Assembly: GCF_005889725.1 (NCBI RefSeq) | Contig: NZ_VCKX01000004.1 | Span: forward strand, 1 to 64,000 | From: Nonomuraea zeae | Lineage (GTDB): Bacteria > Actinomycetota > Actinomycetes > Streptosporangiales > Streptosporangiaceae | Direction of reading: 5' to 3' | DNA: 64,000 bases | Shown here: positions 55,077-62,489 of the stretch, in pieces | Numbering within the stretch: position 1 is the stretch's first letter | Layout: each line of letters opens with the position of its first letter | Program-made: the position numbers and the translations under genes | The notes under the pieces: generated by a model | What the model was told of the DNA's origin: nothing | The model's database searches: none | The model's input: the letters and a program-made list of their open reading frames with translations, nothing else

Positions 55077-56342
55077 ATGGCAACCACCACCAAGATCCGG
55101 CCGCGCGCCCTCGTCCGCGCCTCCGGAGGCCCACGCTATGCCGTCGCCCTGGCCGTGGACGCGCTCGGCACCGGCATGCTGCGGCCCTTTCTGCTGCTCT
55201 ACGGGGTGATGGTGCTGGGGCTGTCCGCGTCGGCCACCGGCATCGCCATGACGGCCGGCATCGTCATGGGTCTGGTGTGCATGCCCGCGGTCGGCCGATG
55301 GCTGGACCGGGGCGCGCGCAGCACGGTCGTGGCAGCGTCGATGCTGGTGCGAGTGCTGGGCGTGGCGCTGCTGCTGGCCGCCCCGACAGGGCATGTCTGG
55401 CTGTTCGCGACGGCGGCACTCTTCCTCGGCATCGGCAACCAGGCATGGCCGGCCGCCCATGCGGCCCTCGTGTCCACGGTCGCCCACGGCCGCGAACGCG
55501 ACGCCGCTCTCGCGGCGGGCCGCGCCCTGCGCAACGCCGGCCTGGGCGCGGGCGGCCTCCTCGCCACCGCATGCCTGGCGGGCGGCACCACCGCACTGCA
55601 GGTGCTGGCAGCCGTCACCGGGCTCGCCTATCTCGCCGCGGCGGCCTTGGCATGGTCGGTCCACCTGCACGCGCATCCAGCCGCTACCCCGACCGCTGCT
55701 TCGACCGCTGCTTCGGCCACGGGCACGGCCGGCGGGCCCGCACCTCGGATGGGCGTGCTGCTGGCCGCCAACGTGGTCTACGTCTTCTGCCTCAACGTCC
55801 CCGAAATCGCGCTCCCCCTGATCCTGGTGACGCAGTTGCACGCATCCCCGGTGTGGTCGGCGGCCATCTTCGTGGCGAACACGGTGCTGGTGGTCACCCT
55901 GCAGGTTCCGGTCACCGTCCTGCTGTCCCGCTTCTCCCGGCGGACCGTGCTGGCGCTCGCCGGCGTGGTGCTCGCCGCCTCCTACCTCGGCTTCCTCGCC
56001 GCCACCTCGCTGGGACACGGCTGGGGTGCCGCGGCGGTCGCCGCGGTGTCCGTGCTCTGCACCATCGGCGAGATCATCTATGCCGGCAGCGCCACCGCGC
56101 TCGTCACCGCCCTCGCCCCGGCCCATCTCCTGGGACGCGCCCTCGCCCGCTTCCAGCTCTCCACCGGCTTCGGCCTCGCCGTCTCCCCGGCGGTCATCAC
56201 CGCGCTCGCCTCCCACGGCGCGGCCGCCCTCTGGGGCAGCCTCGCCGGGGCGACGCTCCTGTCCGCCTCCGCCGTCGCCACCGAGAAGGATCGAGGAACG
56301 CGGCTCAGCGGTTTCCGACGCCGGGCGCGAGCAGGCTCGTGA
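55077..56342 (+). CDS. MFS transporter, probable efflux
   Basis: The 421-residue protein has 12 hydrophobic helices split by a Thr/Ala-rich central loop (HPAATPTAASTAASATGTAGG). Loop 2-3 carries the MFS motif GRWLDRGARS. The divergent ArsR-DUF5937 gene and shared operator are the usual setting for inducible drug or metabolite efflux. The substrate is not visible. Confidence 0.88.
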   Translation: MATTTKIRPRALVRASGGPRYAVALAVDALGTGMLRPFLLLYGVMVLGLSASATGIAMTAGIVMGLVCMPAVGRWLDRGARSTVVAASMLVRVLGVALLLAAPTGHVWLFATAALFLGIGNQAWPAAHAALVSTVAHGRERDAALAAGRALRNAGLGAGGLLATACLAGGTTALQVLAAVTGLAYLAAAALAWSVHLHAHPAATPTAASTAASATGTAGGPAPRMGVLLAANVVYVFCLNVPEIALPLILVTQLHASPVWSAAIFVANTVLVVTLQVPVTVLLSRFSRRTVLALAGVVLAASYLGFLAATSLGHGWGAAAVAAVSVLCTIGEIIYAGSATALVTALAPAHLLGRALARFQLSTGFGLAVSPAVITALASHGAAALWGSLAGATLLSASAVATEKDRGTRLSGFRRRARAGS

Positions 56343-56628
56343 GCTCGGCGATCGCCTCGGAGAACGGCTTGAAGTCAGCGGTGGACGTTCTCCGGCGTTC
56401 TTGTGCCGGGGCTCCGCCATCTGTGGGCGAGGCGTGATCGGCGAGATGGTGGCCGCCGCCGATTGCGGCATTTGCCAGATCCGCCGCCGTCGGCGACCGG
56501 AGAGCGTACTGGAACATGGCCTCTTGAAGCGGACTCCTTGGCCAAGTAACGGGTGATCGACCGCCTGTTGCGGAATCCTTGAGACGGGGAGAACGACACA
56601 ACTCGCCATACTGGCTGCCCCCGAAGCG
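56343..56628. other. Intergenic region with possible minus-strand coding relic
   Basis: On the minus strand a segment ending at 56305 (STADFKPFSEAIAELTSLLAPG) reads like the end of a protein but has no start or domain. I see no complete gene. Confidence 0.3.
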
Positions 56629-57390
56629 ATGAACGAGTGCACTGGCGGATCCGTGGAACAGCTGGAATACCGAAAGCTCATCAGGGTGCTGGAGCGGGTG
56701 GCCGAGGCTCGGCAGGGGGCCCTGTATCCGGTGCTGGCCGATGCCTTGGCCGTGCACCTTGGCTGGATCGACGCGTTCGTGGCCGAGAACCCCGCCTATC
56801 TGGCGCTGGGAAGCGGTGGCGACGACGAGCAGTACCTCACCATGTTCCGGCCGGACTTCGTGGAGGAATACGCCGAGCGCTGGCGCTGGAGCAATCCGTT
56901 CGCCTCGCACGACGGGGTCGCCTGCCTGACCCGCCACGGTGTGGCGACCCTCGGACAGCTCCGCCTGCGGGCGACCGGCGCGGAGCGGGACTTCGCCGAC
57001 AAGTTCCTGCGCCGCCACGGCATCGACGACATGCTGAAGATCGTCATCAGGTCCCGGACCACGGGCGCGATCAGCACGCTGGGCGTGCCGTTCGACGGCG
57101 CGCGGCGCGCCATCGGGCCGGGCGACCGGCTGATGGCGGCCACGCTGGGCCCGTTGCTGAGCCCGTACTTCGACGCCGATCTCGCGCCGACCTCGGAGCA
57201 CGGTCTCACCTCAGGTGAGCGTGAAGTGGCCGACCTGGTAGTGCTCGGACTGGCTCACCAGCAGATCGCGCAGCGGCTGAACATCAGCGTGAGCACGGTC
57301 GAGAACCACCTCACCCTCATCGTGGAGAAGACGGGATGCGGCAACCTCGCCGAGCTGACCGCCCAGTGGAAACGCCGTCCGCCGAGCTGA
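56629..57390 (+). CDS. LuxR-type helix-turn-helix regulator
   Basis: The 253-residue protein has an N-terminal domain without clear family (LEYRKLIRVLERVAEARQGALYP) and a C-terminal LuxR/GerE domain at about 190-250 (LTSGEREVADLVVLGLAHQQIAQRLNISVSTVENHLTLIVEKTG). The N-terminal region could be a GAF/PAS-like or autoinducer-like sensor. It stands alone before the clgR/clpP region. Confidence 0.85.
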   Translation: MNECTGGSVEQLEYRKLIRVLERVAEARQGALYPVLADALAVHLGWIDAFVAENPAYLALGSGGDDEQYLTMFRPDFVEEYAERWRWSNPFASHDGVACLTRHGVATLGQLRLRATGAERDFADKFLRRHGIDDMLKIVIRSRTTGAISTLGVPFDGARRAIGPGDRLMAATLGPLLSPYFDADLAPTSEHGLTSGEREVADLVVLGLAHQQIAQRLNISVSTVENHLTLIVEKTGCGNLAELTAQWKRRPPS

Positions 57391-57505
57391 CCGGGCCGAG
57401 CAGGCCCGAGCTCTCGGACGGCACCGGCTGAGCGGAGGGACAGGGATGGTTCCGCTCTGCGCGAAGCCGGCGGAACTCGAACGTGCCGTCTGCCTATGGT
57501 GAGGC

Positions 57506-57862
57506 ATGACCTCCTCCATCCCGCCGCTGCGCCCAGCGATCGATCGGACCGCCGCCAAGCCGTCTCCGGCTCGCGAGCCGCTGTGGCGGCAGGTGCTCGG
57601 CGAGCGTCTGCGAGGTCTTCGTCACGAGCGGGGCGAGAAGTTGAGCGAGACGGCAAGCCGCGCCGGAGTCTCGCCGCAATATCTCTCCGAGATGGAGCGA
57701 GGCATCAAAGAGCCGTCGAGCGAGATGATCGCCGCAGTCGCCGGCGCGCTGGATGTGACGCTGGTTGATCTGACCCTTGCCGTCGCCGAGAGCTTGCAGT
57801 CTGCTCAGCACAGCACGTCGAGAGGTGCTACCTGCTCGGCGGCGTATGCCCTGGCCGCGTAG
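57506..57862 (+). CDS. ClgR-like XRE family regulator
   Basis: The 118-residue protein has an XRE helix-turn-helix at about 30-85 (LGERLRGLRHERGEKLSETASRAGVSPQYLSEMERGIKEPSSEMIAAVAGALDV) that closely resembles ClgR, the activator of clp protease genes in actinobacteria. It is convergent with a clpP pair. The C-terminus ends in AALAA-like residues (AAYALAA), reminiscent of the ClpP degradation signal reported for ClgR/PopR. Upstream lies GTTCCGC-N14-GCGGAAC (57449-57476). Confidence 0.82.
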   Translation: MTSSIPPLRPAIDRTAAKPSPAREPLWRQVLGERLRGLRHERGEKLSETASRAGVSPQYLSEMERGIKEPSSEMIAAVAGALDVTLVDLTLAVAESLQSAQHSTSRGATCSAAYALAA

Positions 57863-57889
57863 CGTGGCTTGCCGGGGTTGTCCGCGGGC

Positions 57890-58480
57890 CTACGAATGCT
57901 CCTCGATGATCTGATCGATGAGCCCGTACTCCAGGGCCGCGGTCGCGGTGAACACGCGATCGTGATCGGTGTCGGCGCGTAGGGTCTCGATCGTCTGGCC
58001 GGTGTGCCGCGACAGGATGCGCTCGATGTCTGCCCGGACACGTACGACCTCGTCGGCCTGCAGGATGAGATCGGGGATCGTTCCGCGCCCCTGGGCGGCC
58101 GGCTGGTGCAGGATCACTCGCGCGTGCGGGAGAGCGGCACGTTTTCCTTCCGCACCCGCGGCGAGTAGGACGGCACCCACCGCGACAGCCTGCCCCACGC
58201 AGGTTGTCGAAACCCGCGGCCGGATATGGCGCATGGTGTCGTATATCGCGAGCATCGCGCTCGGGTCCCCGCCTTCGCAGTTGATATAGAACTGTATTTC
58301 GGCGTCGGGGTTGTCCGACTCCAGAAAGATCAGCTGCGCGATGAGCGCGTTCGCGACGCCCGCGTCAATCGCGGTGCCCAGATATACGATTCGCTCGGTG
58401 AGCAGGTGCGAGTAGACATCCATGATCCGCTCGCCACGAGGATTCTGAGCGATGACGTTCGGGATCGTATATGTGGTCAC
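57890..58480 (-). CDS. ClpP-like subunit lacking the catalytic serine
   Basis: The 196-residue protein is a full-length ClpP fold (IVYLGTAIDAGVANALIAQLIFLESD; INCEGGDPSAMLAIYDTM). The nucleophile position reads GQAVAVGAVLLAAG, so A100 (GCG) stands where ClpP has Ser (GMAASMGAFLLAAG). H125 (VILHQP) and D174 (DHDRVFTA) are kept with exact family spacing (+25, +74). It should therefore be inactive as a peptidase and act as a structural or regulatory subunit, comparable to cyanobacterial and plastid ClpR. The start overlaps the stop of the active clpP upstream (ATGA), indicating equal synthesis and probable mixed rings. Confidence 0.9.
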   Translation of the reverse strand: MTTYTIPNVIAQNPRGERIMDVYSHLLTERIVYLGTAIDAGVANALIAQLIFLESDNPDAEIQFYINCEGGDPSAMLAIYDTMRHIRPRVSTTCVGQAVAVGAVLLAAGAEGKRAALPHARVILHQPAAQGRGTIPDLILQADEVVRVRADIERILSRHTGQTIETLRADTDHDRVFTATAALEYGLIDQIIEEHS

Positions 58481-59103
58481 TGACCGACTCCTTCGGTGAC
58501 GCCGAATCCGGGTCGCGGGCGATTGGGTGGCGCGATTTCGTCGAAGCTCTGCACGATGGCATCTATGAAGCCGTAGTCCAGCGCCTCTTGCGCTGTGTAC
58601 CAGCGATCGTGCAGGGAATCCTCGAAGATGCGCTCGACGGGCTGACCCGTGTCCGCGGCGATGAGACCGAGCACCGTGTCACGAGTGTGCCGGAGGTCGC
58701 CGGCCTGCAGCTCGATGTCGACTGCGGTGCCACCGATTCCCGCCGAGCCCTGGTGCATCAGGACACGCGCGTGCGGCAGAGCACGGCGCTTCCCTCGGGC
58801 CCCCGATGACAGCAAGAATTGCCCGGCGCTGTAAGCGATGCCCATCACGAGGGTCGACACGTCACAGGGAATGAGTCGCATGACGTCGCGGATCGCCAGC
58901 ATCGAGGGAACCGAGCCGCCCGGGGAATGAATCCACAATGCGATGTCGGACGACGCGTCCTGCGTGGCGAGCGCCATCAGTTGCGTGGCAAGAAGTGTCC
59001 CGTTGTCGTCGTCGAGAGGACCGTCGAGAACGAGAACACGCTGATCGTAGAGCTCGCGTCTCACCCGCGCGTTGAACAGTGGAAGTTTCGATTCTTCGCT
59101 CAT
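58477..59103 (-). CDS. clpP: ATP-dependent Clp protease proteolytic subunit
   Basis: The 208-residue serine peptidase has an intact triad: S92 in MGIAYSAGQFLLSSG, H117 in VLMHQGS and D166 in LHDRWYTA, with normal spacing. ATG 59103 is used; an in-frame start at 59136 adds 11 residues without domain support. It overlaps the Ser-less paralogue and is convergent with the ClgR-like gene. The sequences differ from housekeeping ClpP1/P2, so this looks like an accessory clpP pair of the ClpP3/P4 kind. Confidence 0.9.
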   Translation of the reverse strand: MSEESKLPLFNARVRRELYDQRVLVLDGPLDDDNGTLLATQLMALATQDASSDIALWIHSPGGSVPSMLAIRDVMRLIPCDVSTLVMGIAYSAGQFLLSSGARGKRRALPHARVLMHQGSAGIGGTAVDIELQAGDLRHTRDTVLGLIAADTGQPVERIFEDSLHDRWYTAQEALDYGFIDAIVQSFDEIAPPNRPRPGFGVTEGVGQ

Positions 59104-59301
59104 GCGTCCATCATGTGAGGCGCTCCGGATCGACATCGACCCGATCCGCCTGGGGCGGATCTGCTCTGAGCAGCGTGAACCCCTGAGCAGGGAGAGCTCC
59201 GGTCGGCGGACCGCACGGGCTCACGGCGCGCGGCAGGCGTTGTCGCCCGGACATCATCAGCCCTACATCCCCTCTCGGGGCGCCTTCTTCTGTATCAGGA
59301 T

Positions 59302-59330
59302 TGACTTATATAAGTAGCGGGTGAAATTAT
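59302..59330 (+). promoter_or_regulatory. Promoter with embedded palindrome ACTTATATAAGT and only remnant genes downstream
   Basis: TTGACT (59302-59307), 17 bases, then AATTAT (59325-59330) makes a good sigma-70-like promoter. ACTTATATAAGT (59304-59315) is a perfect 12-bp palindrome over the -35, as in a repressor site. The genes behind it are truncated, so the promoter appears to be orphaned. Confidence 0.6.
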
Positions 59331-59573
59331 CGGCTTGCGCACGCGACGTGCTCGGCGGCGTGGTGGTCCCCCTCCGGCCCGTACGGCGTCGGCTCCGTAC
59401 CACTCGGGGAGGTCGGCATCCAGGTGGAGCGCTTTCTCCGGTTCTGGAGCAGACGCTTGGACGCGCTGGGCGCCGAACTCGCGCGCGCCCGGCGCGAGCG
59501 CCACCGCCCGCGTGAGACGCCGTCCGCGGAGGGACGGGCAAGCTCGAACGAGGAGGAGGAAGCGGACGAATGA
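59325..59573 (+). pseudogene. Remnant of a small regulator gene (C-terminal part)
   Basis: This open frame has no proper start before GTG 59424 and ends at TGA 59571-59573. It reads VERFLRFWSRRLDALGAELARARRERH and then a Glu-rich tail. It overlaps the next remnant by ATGA. The helical end resembles the C-terminus of small ArsR/PadR-type regulators that commonly precede SRPBCC genes. Identification as a regulator is inference; a short real gene of 49 codons is the alternative. Confidence 0.45.
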
Positions 59574-59728
59574 CCGACATCGTCAACCGGGTCCACGCCG
59601 CCCACCGGGAGATCGGCAGCCGGCCGGTCGCCGCCTGGGGACCCCGCGGTCCAAGCCTCTTGGGACGGCGGCAGATGACCCGTCACGTAGTGGATCGTCC
59701 CGTTCTTACGAGAGGAACAGATCGATGA
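59570..59728 (+). pseudogene. Truncated SRPBCC (AHSA1-like) gene start
   Basis: ATG 59570 begins MTDIVNRVHAAHREIGSRPV, the typical start of actinobacterial SRPBCC/AHSA1 proteins encoded after an ArsR regulator. After about 24 codons similarity stops and an unrelated tail runs to TGA 59726-59728, overlapping the next ATG. The rest of the domain (over 200 residues) is deleted. Confidence 0.6.
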
Positions 59729-60393
59729 GCGAGAACCTCACCAGCAGGGCGACGCGGGCGCTGCTGATGTGCGGCATGGTCGCCGGCCCGCTCTACATCG
59801 TCGTGGTCCTGCTGCAGATGCTCACCAGGGACGGGTTCGACATCAGCCGGTACCCGGCCAGCATGCTGAGCAACGGTGACCAGGGATGGATTCAGATCGC
59901 CAACTTCGCGGTCAGCGGCCTGCTGTTCGTGGCGGGAGCGGTCGGCCTGCACCGGGCTCGTGGTCCGGCGGGCTGGGGCGGCGCCTGGGGGCCGCGGCTG
60001 GTCGGCGTCTTCGGCGCCGGGATGGTCGCCGCCGCCTTCTTCTCCGCCGATCCTGCCGACGGCTTCCCGCCGGGGACGCCTGTCGGCCCGCCCACGAGCA
60101 TGAGCACGCCCGGGATGGTGCACTTCCTCGTCTCCGGGGTCGCCTTCCTCGCGCTGATCGCCGCGTGTTTCGCGTTCGGCCGGCGGTTCGCGGCGGCCGG
60201 TCGCCGCGGCTGGGCTGCCTTCAGCATGGTGACCGGCGCGCTCTTCCTGGCGGCCTGGATCTCGCTCTTCGCGATGCAGGGCTCCCGGGTGGTCAATGTC
60301 GCCTTCGCCCTCGCCATCGCGCTCGTCCTGGTGTGGACGTCGCTCCTGGCTGCGTACCGGCTGACTCGGCCCGGCGTGGCGGCACCGGCCTGA
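59725..60393 (+). CDS. DUF998 family membrane protein
   Basis: The 222-residue protein has about six membrane helices (ALLMCGMVAGPLYIVVVLLQML; IANFAVSGLLFVAGAVGLHRA; VGVFGAGMVAAAFFSADPADGFPPGTP; MVHFLVSGVAFLALIAACFAFGRRF). The segment FDISRYPASMLSNGDQGWIQ after helix 1 and PADGFPPGTP are DUF998 hallmarks. AGAGGA precedes the start. It may once have been the third gene of the regulator/SRPBCC operon whose first two genes are now remnants. Function is unknown. Confidence 0.85.
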   Translation: MSENLTSRATRALLMCGMVAGPLYIVVVLLQMLTRDGFDISRYPASMLSNGDQGWIQIANFAVSGLLFVAGAVGLHRARGPAGWGGAWGPRLVGVFGAGMVAAAFFSADPADGFPPGTPVGPPTSMSTPGMVHFLVSGVAFLALIAACFAFGRRFAAAGRRGWAAFSMVTGALFLAAWISLFAMQGSRVVNVAFALAIALVLVWTSLLAAYRLTRPGVAAPA

Positions 60394-60946
60394 CCTTCGG
60401 CATGAGCCACCGGACACTGGACCGGATCACACCCTTGTCACATGACCTCCACACGGCGTTCATGACCGTCCCGATGGTGGCTCGCGCAGCGGGCGTGAGG
60501 ATCTCATGGTCCGATCGGTGAGCTCATAACTGGTTGCCGCCCGTCGAAGCTCCCAGACTGGGCCTTGATCGCAGTCCCCGCGCCGAGGAGATGTCATGGT
60601 CAGGAGTCCCTGGAGCTCAGTTGCTCGTCCTCGGCACGTCCCACCTCCGTGACTCGCTGTGCCGGGGAGATTCGCCGGGCCTCGAAGTAGGCGAGCCGGC
60701 GCCGAGGGCAGCCCGGTCGGTTCGGCGATCTCGCCGGCGCTCAGCGCAACCGGCGGTTCGTGTTTTTGAGCCCCGCACAAGCCCACCAAGCCCTGGCCCA
60801 GGCCGCCTGCCGCTCGATTGACGTGGCGTTCCGGCCGCCGCCCGCGCTGTTTGTAGTGACTCTGTAGGGAGTCTCTGGCGGCGGCTCCCATCCTTGATCA
60901 CAGAGGGCGCCACCAGTGCGCCCCCTGAGGAACCTGGGAGTTCGCC
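60394..60946. other. Intergenic region upstream of the peptide cassette
   Basis: No convincing gene was found. A minus-strand string around 60740 (ALSAGEIAEPTGLPSA) resembles a helix-turn-helix but has no intact gene around it. Near the 3' end are the weak inverted repeat GACTC-N6-GAGTC (60858-60873) and a 6-bp hairpin GGGCGC/GCGCCC (60905-60923) just before the peptide start. They may belong to its promoter or leader. Confidence 0.4.
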
Positions 60947-61024
60947 ATGGCCAAGACCGCCCGTCGTTACGCCAAGTACGCCATCAGCACCCTGTCCAGC
61001 GCCATCTTCGTGCTGCAGGTCTGA
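60947..61024 (+). CDS. 25-residue basic-hydrophobic peptide gene
   Basis: ATG 60947 to TGA 61022-61024 gives a 25-residue peptide; GGGAG stands 6 bases before the start. The N-terminal half is basic and Tyr-containing (MAKTARRYAKYA) and the C-terminal half is a hydrophobic run ending in FVLQV. It lacks Cys, Asp and Glu. It is followed by a strong hairpin and then, on the same strand, by a PaaK-like enzyme and a presenilin-like membrane protein. This is the layout of a precursor peptide or signal peptide with its processing enzymes. The call rests on the RBS, clean frame and context; such a short frame could still be chance. Confidence 0.65.
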   Translation: MAKTARRYAKYAISTLSSAIFVLQV

Positions 61025-61039
61025 CGACGATCGAGTGCG

Positions 61040-61063
61040 CCCCCGGGAGCCTGCTCCCGGGGG
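61040..61063. terminator. Perfect 10-bp hairpin between peptide and PaaK-like genes (attenuator candidate)
   Basis: CCCCCGGGAG-CCTG-CTCCCGGGGG begins 15 bases after the peptide stop and ends 25 bases before the enzyme GTG. A hairpin at this place is common behind precursor-peptide genes, where it gives excess peptide mRNA over enzyme mRNA. Confidence 0.75.
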
Positions 61064-61088
61064 ACACCCACGACGGGAGGAATGCGGC

Positions 61089-62489
61089 GTGTTCGGCACC
61101 GCGGTACGCCAGCTTGGTTACGCCTGGTCGATGATGTCGGGGCGCAGGTTCCGGTTGCGGGACGTGAACACGCTGGTCGACGACATGCGGGAGACCCTGG
61201 AGACGTTCGGCTCGCCCGGCGAGGGCGCCGACGACCTGATCGCGGGCAACGACCCTGAGCTCCAGGAGGACCTCACCCGGCGGCGGCTGCGGCGCACGGT
61301 GGCCCACGCGGCGGCGGAGAGCCCTTACTACCGGCGGTGGTTCGCGGAGCACGGGGTGGACCCGGCCTCGATCACCCCGCAGACCTTGTCCTCGATCACC
61401 CCCACCTTCAAGGCCGACCTGCGCGGCAGGCCGGCGGCGTTCGTCTCCGACCGGGCCACGCCGTCCGTGCTCGCGCACACGACGGGCACGACGGGCACGC
61501 CGACGCTCGTGTGGTTCTCCGCGTACGAGATCGAGCTGATGTCGTCCTTGTCGGCTCTCGGGCTCATGATGGCCGGGAACGTGCGCCCGGACGACGTCTG
61601 GGCCAACGCGAGCAGCTCGCGCTCCGTGGCACAGATCCTCACCGAGCGGGCCGTCACCCGTACCGGGGCGGCGTTCGCGCACCTGGGCACCATCGACCCG
61701 GCCGCCACGCTCGACCGGCTGGCCACTCCCCTCCATGTTCCCGGCAAACGCCCGCAGATCTCTCATCTCAACCTGGCGGCCTCCTACCTCGCGGCACTCG
61801 TGCAGGAGGCCGAGCGGGGCGGCTGGCGGGCCGGCGACTTCGCGCTGACCACCATCTGGTCCGGCGGCGAGGTGCTCACCGACGCGCTGCGCGAGCGGGC
61901 GGAGCGCGCGTTCGGGGCCGAGGTCCGCGACGGGTACGCCATGACCGAGATCGCCCCGGTGTCCGGCCGCGTCTGCCCCGACGGCCACCTGCACCTGCCC
62001 GTCGATCAGGGCCTGGTCGAAATACTCGACCCCGGCACCCTGGCCCCCGCCGCTCCCGGTGAGGTCGGCACGATCGTGGTGACGCCGTACTCGGCCTTCC
62101 GCGACACCACGCTCCTGCTCAGGTACGTCACCGGCGACCTCGTCAAGGTCCTGCCCGAGGAGGAGACGCCGGCGTGCGCGCTGGCAGCCCTGCCCGCCAC
62201 CTCGCGGGTGCTCGGCCGCAGGTCGCCCGGCGGACTCACCACGCGTGACGTGCTGGACCTGCTGCAGGCCGAGCACGCGCTGCCGCTGCCCACCCGGTAC
62301 GCCCTGGAGGGCACGATCCTGTACGTCGTCGCGGGCAAGGGCGAGCAGGGCCTGCTCGGCCGGCTGGAGGAGCGCGCGCACGGGCTGCCCCTGACCGGCA
62401 TCGTCCTGGTCGAGACCGCCGAGGACCTGCCCGCGCCCTGCCGGCTCCGCGCGGACCTGCTGGAGTTCAGCTTCGAGCGAGGACTGTGA
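61089..62489 (+). CDS. PaaK-like adenylate-forming enzyme
   Basis: The 466-residue protein is a phenylacetate-CoA-ligase-like member of the ANL family. GTG 61089 has GGGAGGA 8 bases before; the open frame upstream to 60894 overlaps the peptide gene and is not protein-like. The ATP phosphate loop is TTGTTGTPT (131-139), the A5-type motif is DGYAMTEIAPV (281-291) and the A7-type motif is YVTGD (346-350). The N-terminal RRTVAHAAAESPYYRRWF fits PaaK relatives. It should adenylate a carboxylate; the adjacent peptide C-terminus or a fatty/aryl acid to be put on the peptide are candidate substrates. The stop overlaps the next start. Confidence 0.87.
   Translation: MFGTAVRQLGYAWSMMSGRRFRLRDVNTLVDDMRETLETFGSPGEGADDLIAGNDPELQEDLTRRRLRRTVAHAAAESPYYRRWFAEHGVDPASITPQTLSSITPTFKADLRGRPAAFVSDRATPSVLAHTTGTTGTPTLVWFSAYEIELMSSLSALGLMMAGNVRPDDVWANASSSRSVAQILTERAVTRTGAAFAHLGTIDPAATLDRLATPLHVPGKRPQISHLNLAASYLAALVQEAERGGWRAGDFALTTIWSGGEVLTDALRERAERAFGAEVRDGYAMTEIAPVSGRVCPDGHLHLPVDQGLVEILDPGTLAPAAPGEVGTIVVTPYSAFRDTTLLLRYVTGDLVKVLPEEETPACALAALPATSRVLGRRSPGGLTTRDVLDLLQAEHALPLPTRYALEGTILYVVAGKGEQGLLGRLEERAHGLPLTGIVLVETAEDLPAPCRLRADLLEFSFERGL

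Noticed and set aside
60640-60800. Helix-turn-helix-like string on the minus strand (ALSAGEIAEPTGLPSA)
   Set aside because: No start, no remaining domain and no continuation in any frame.
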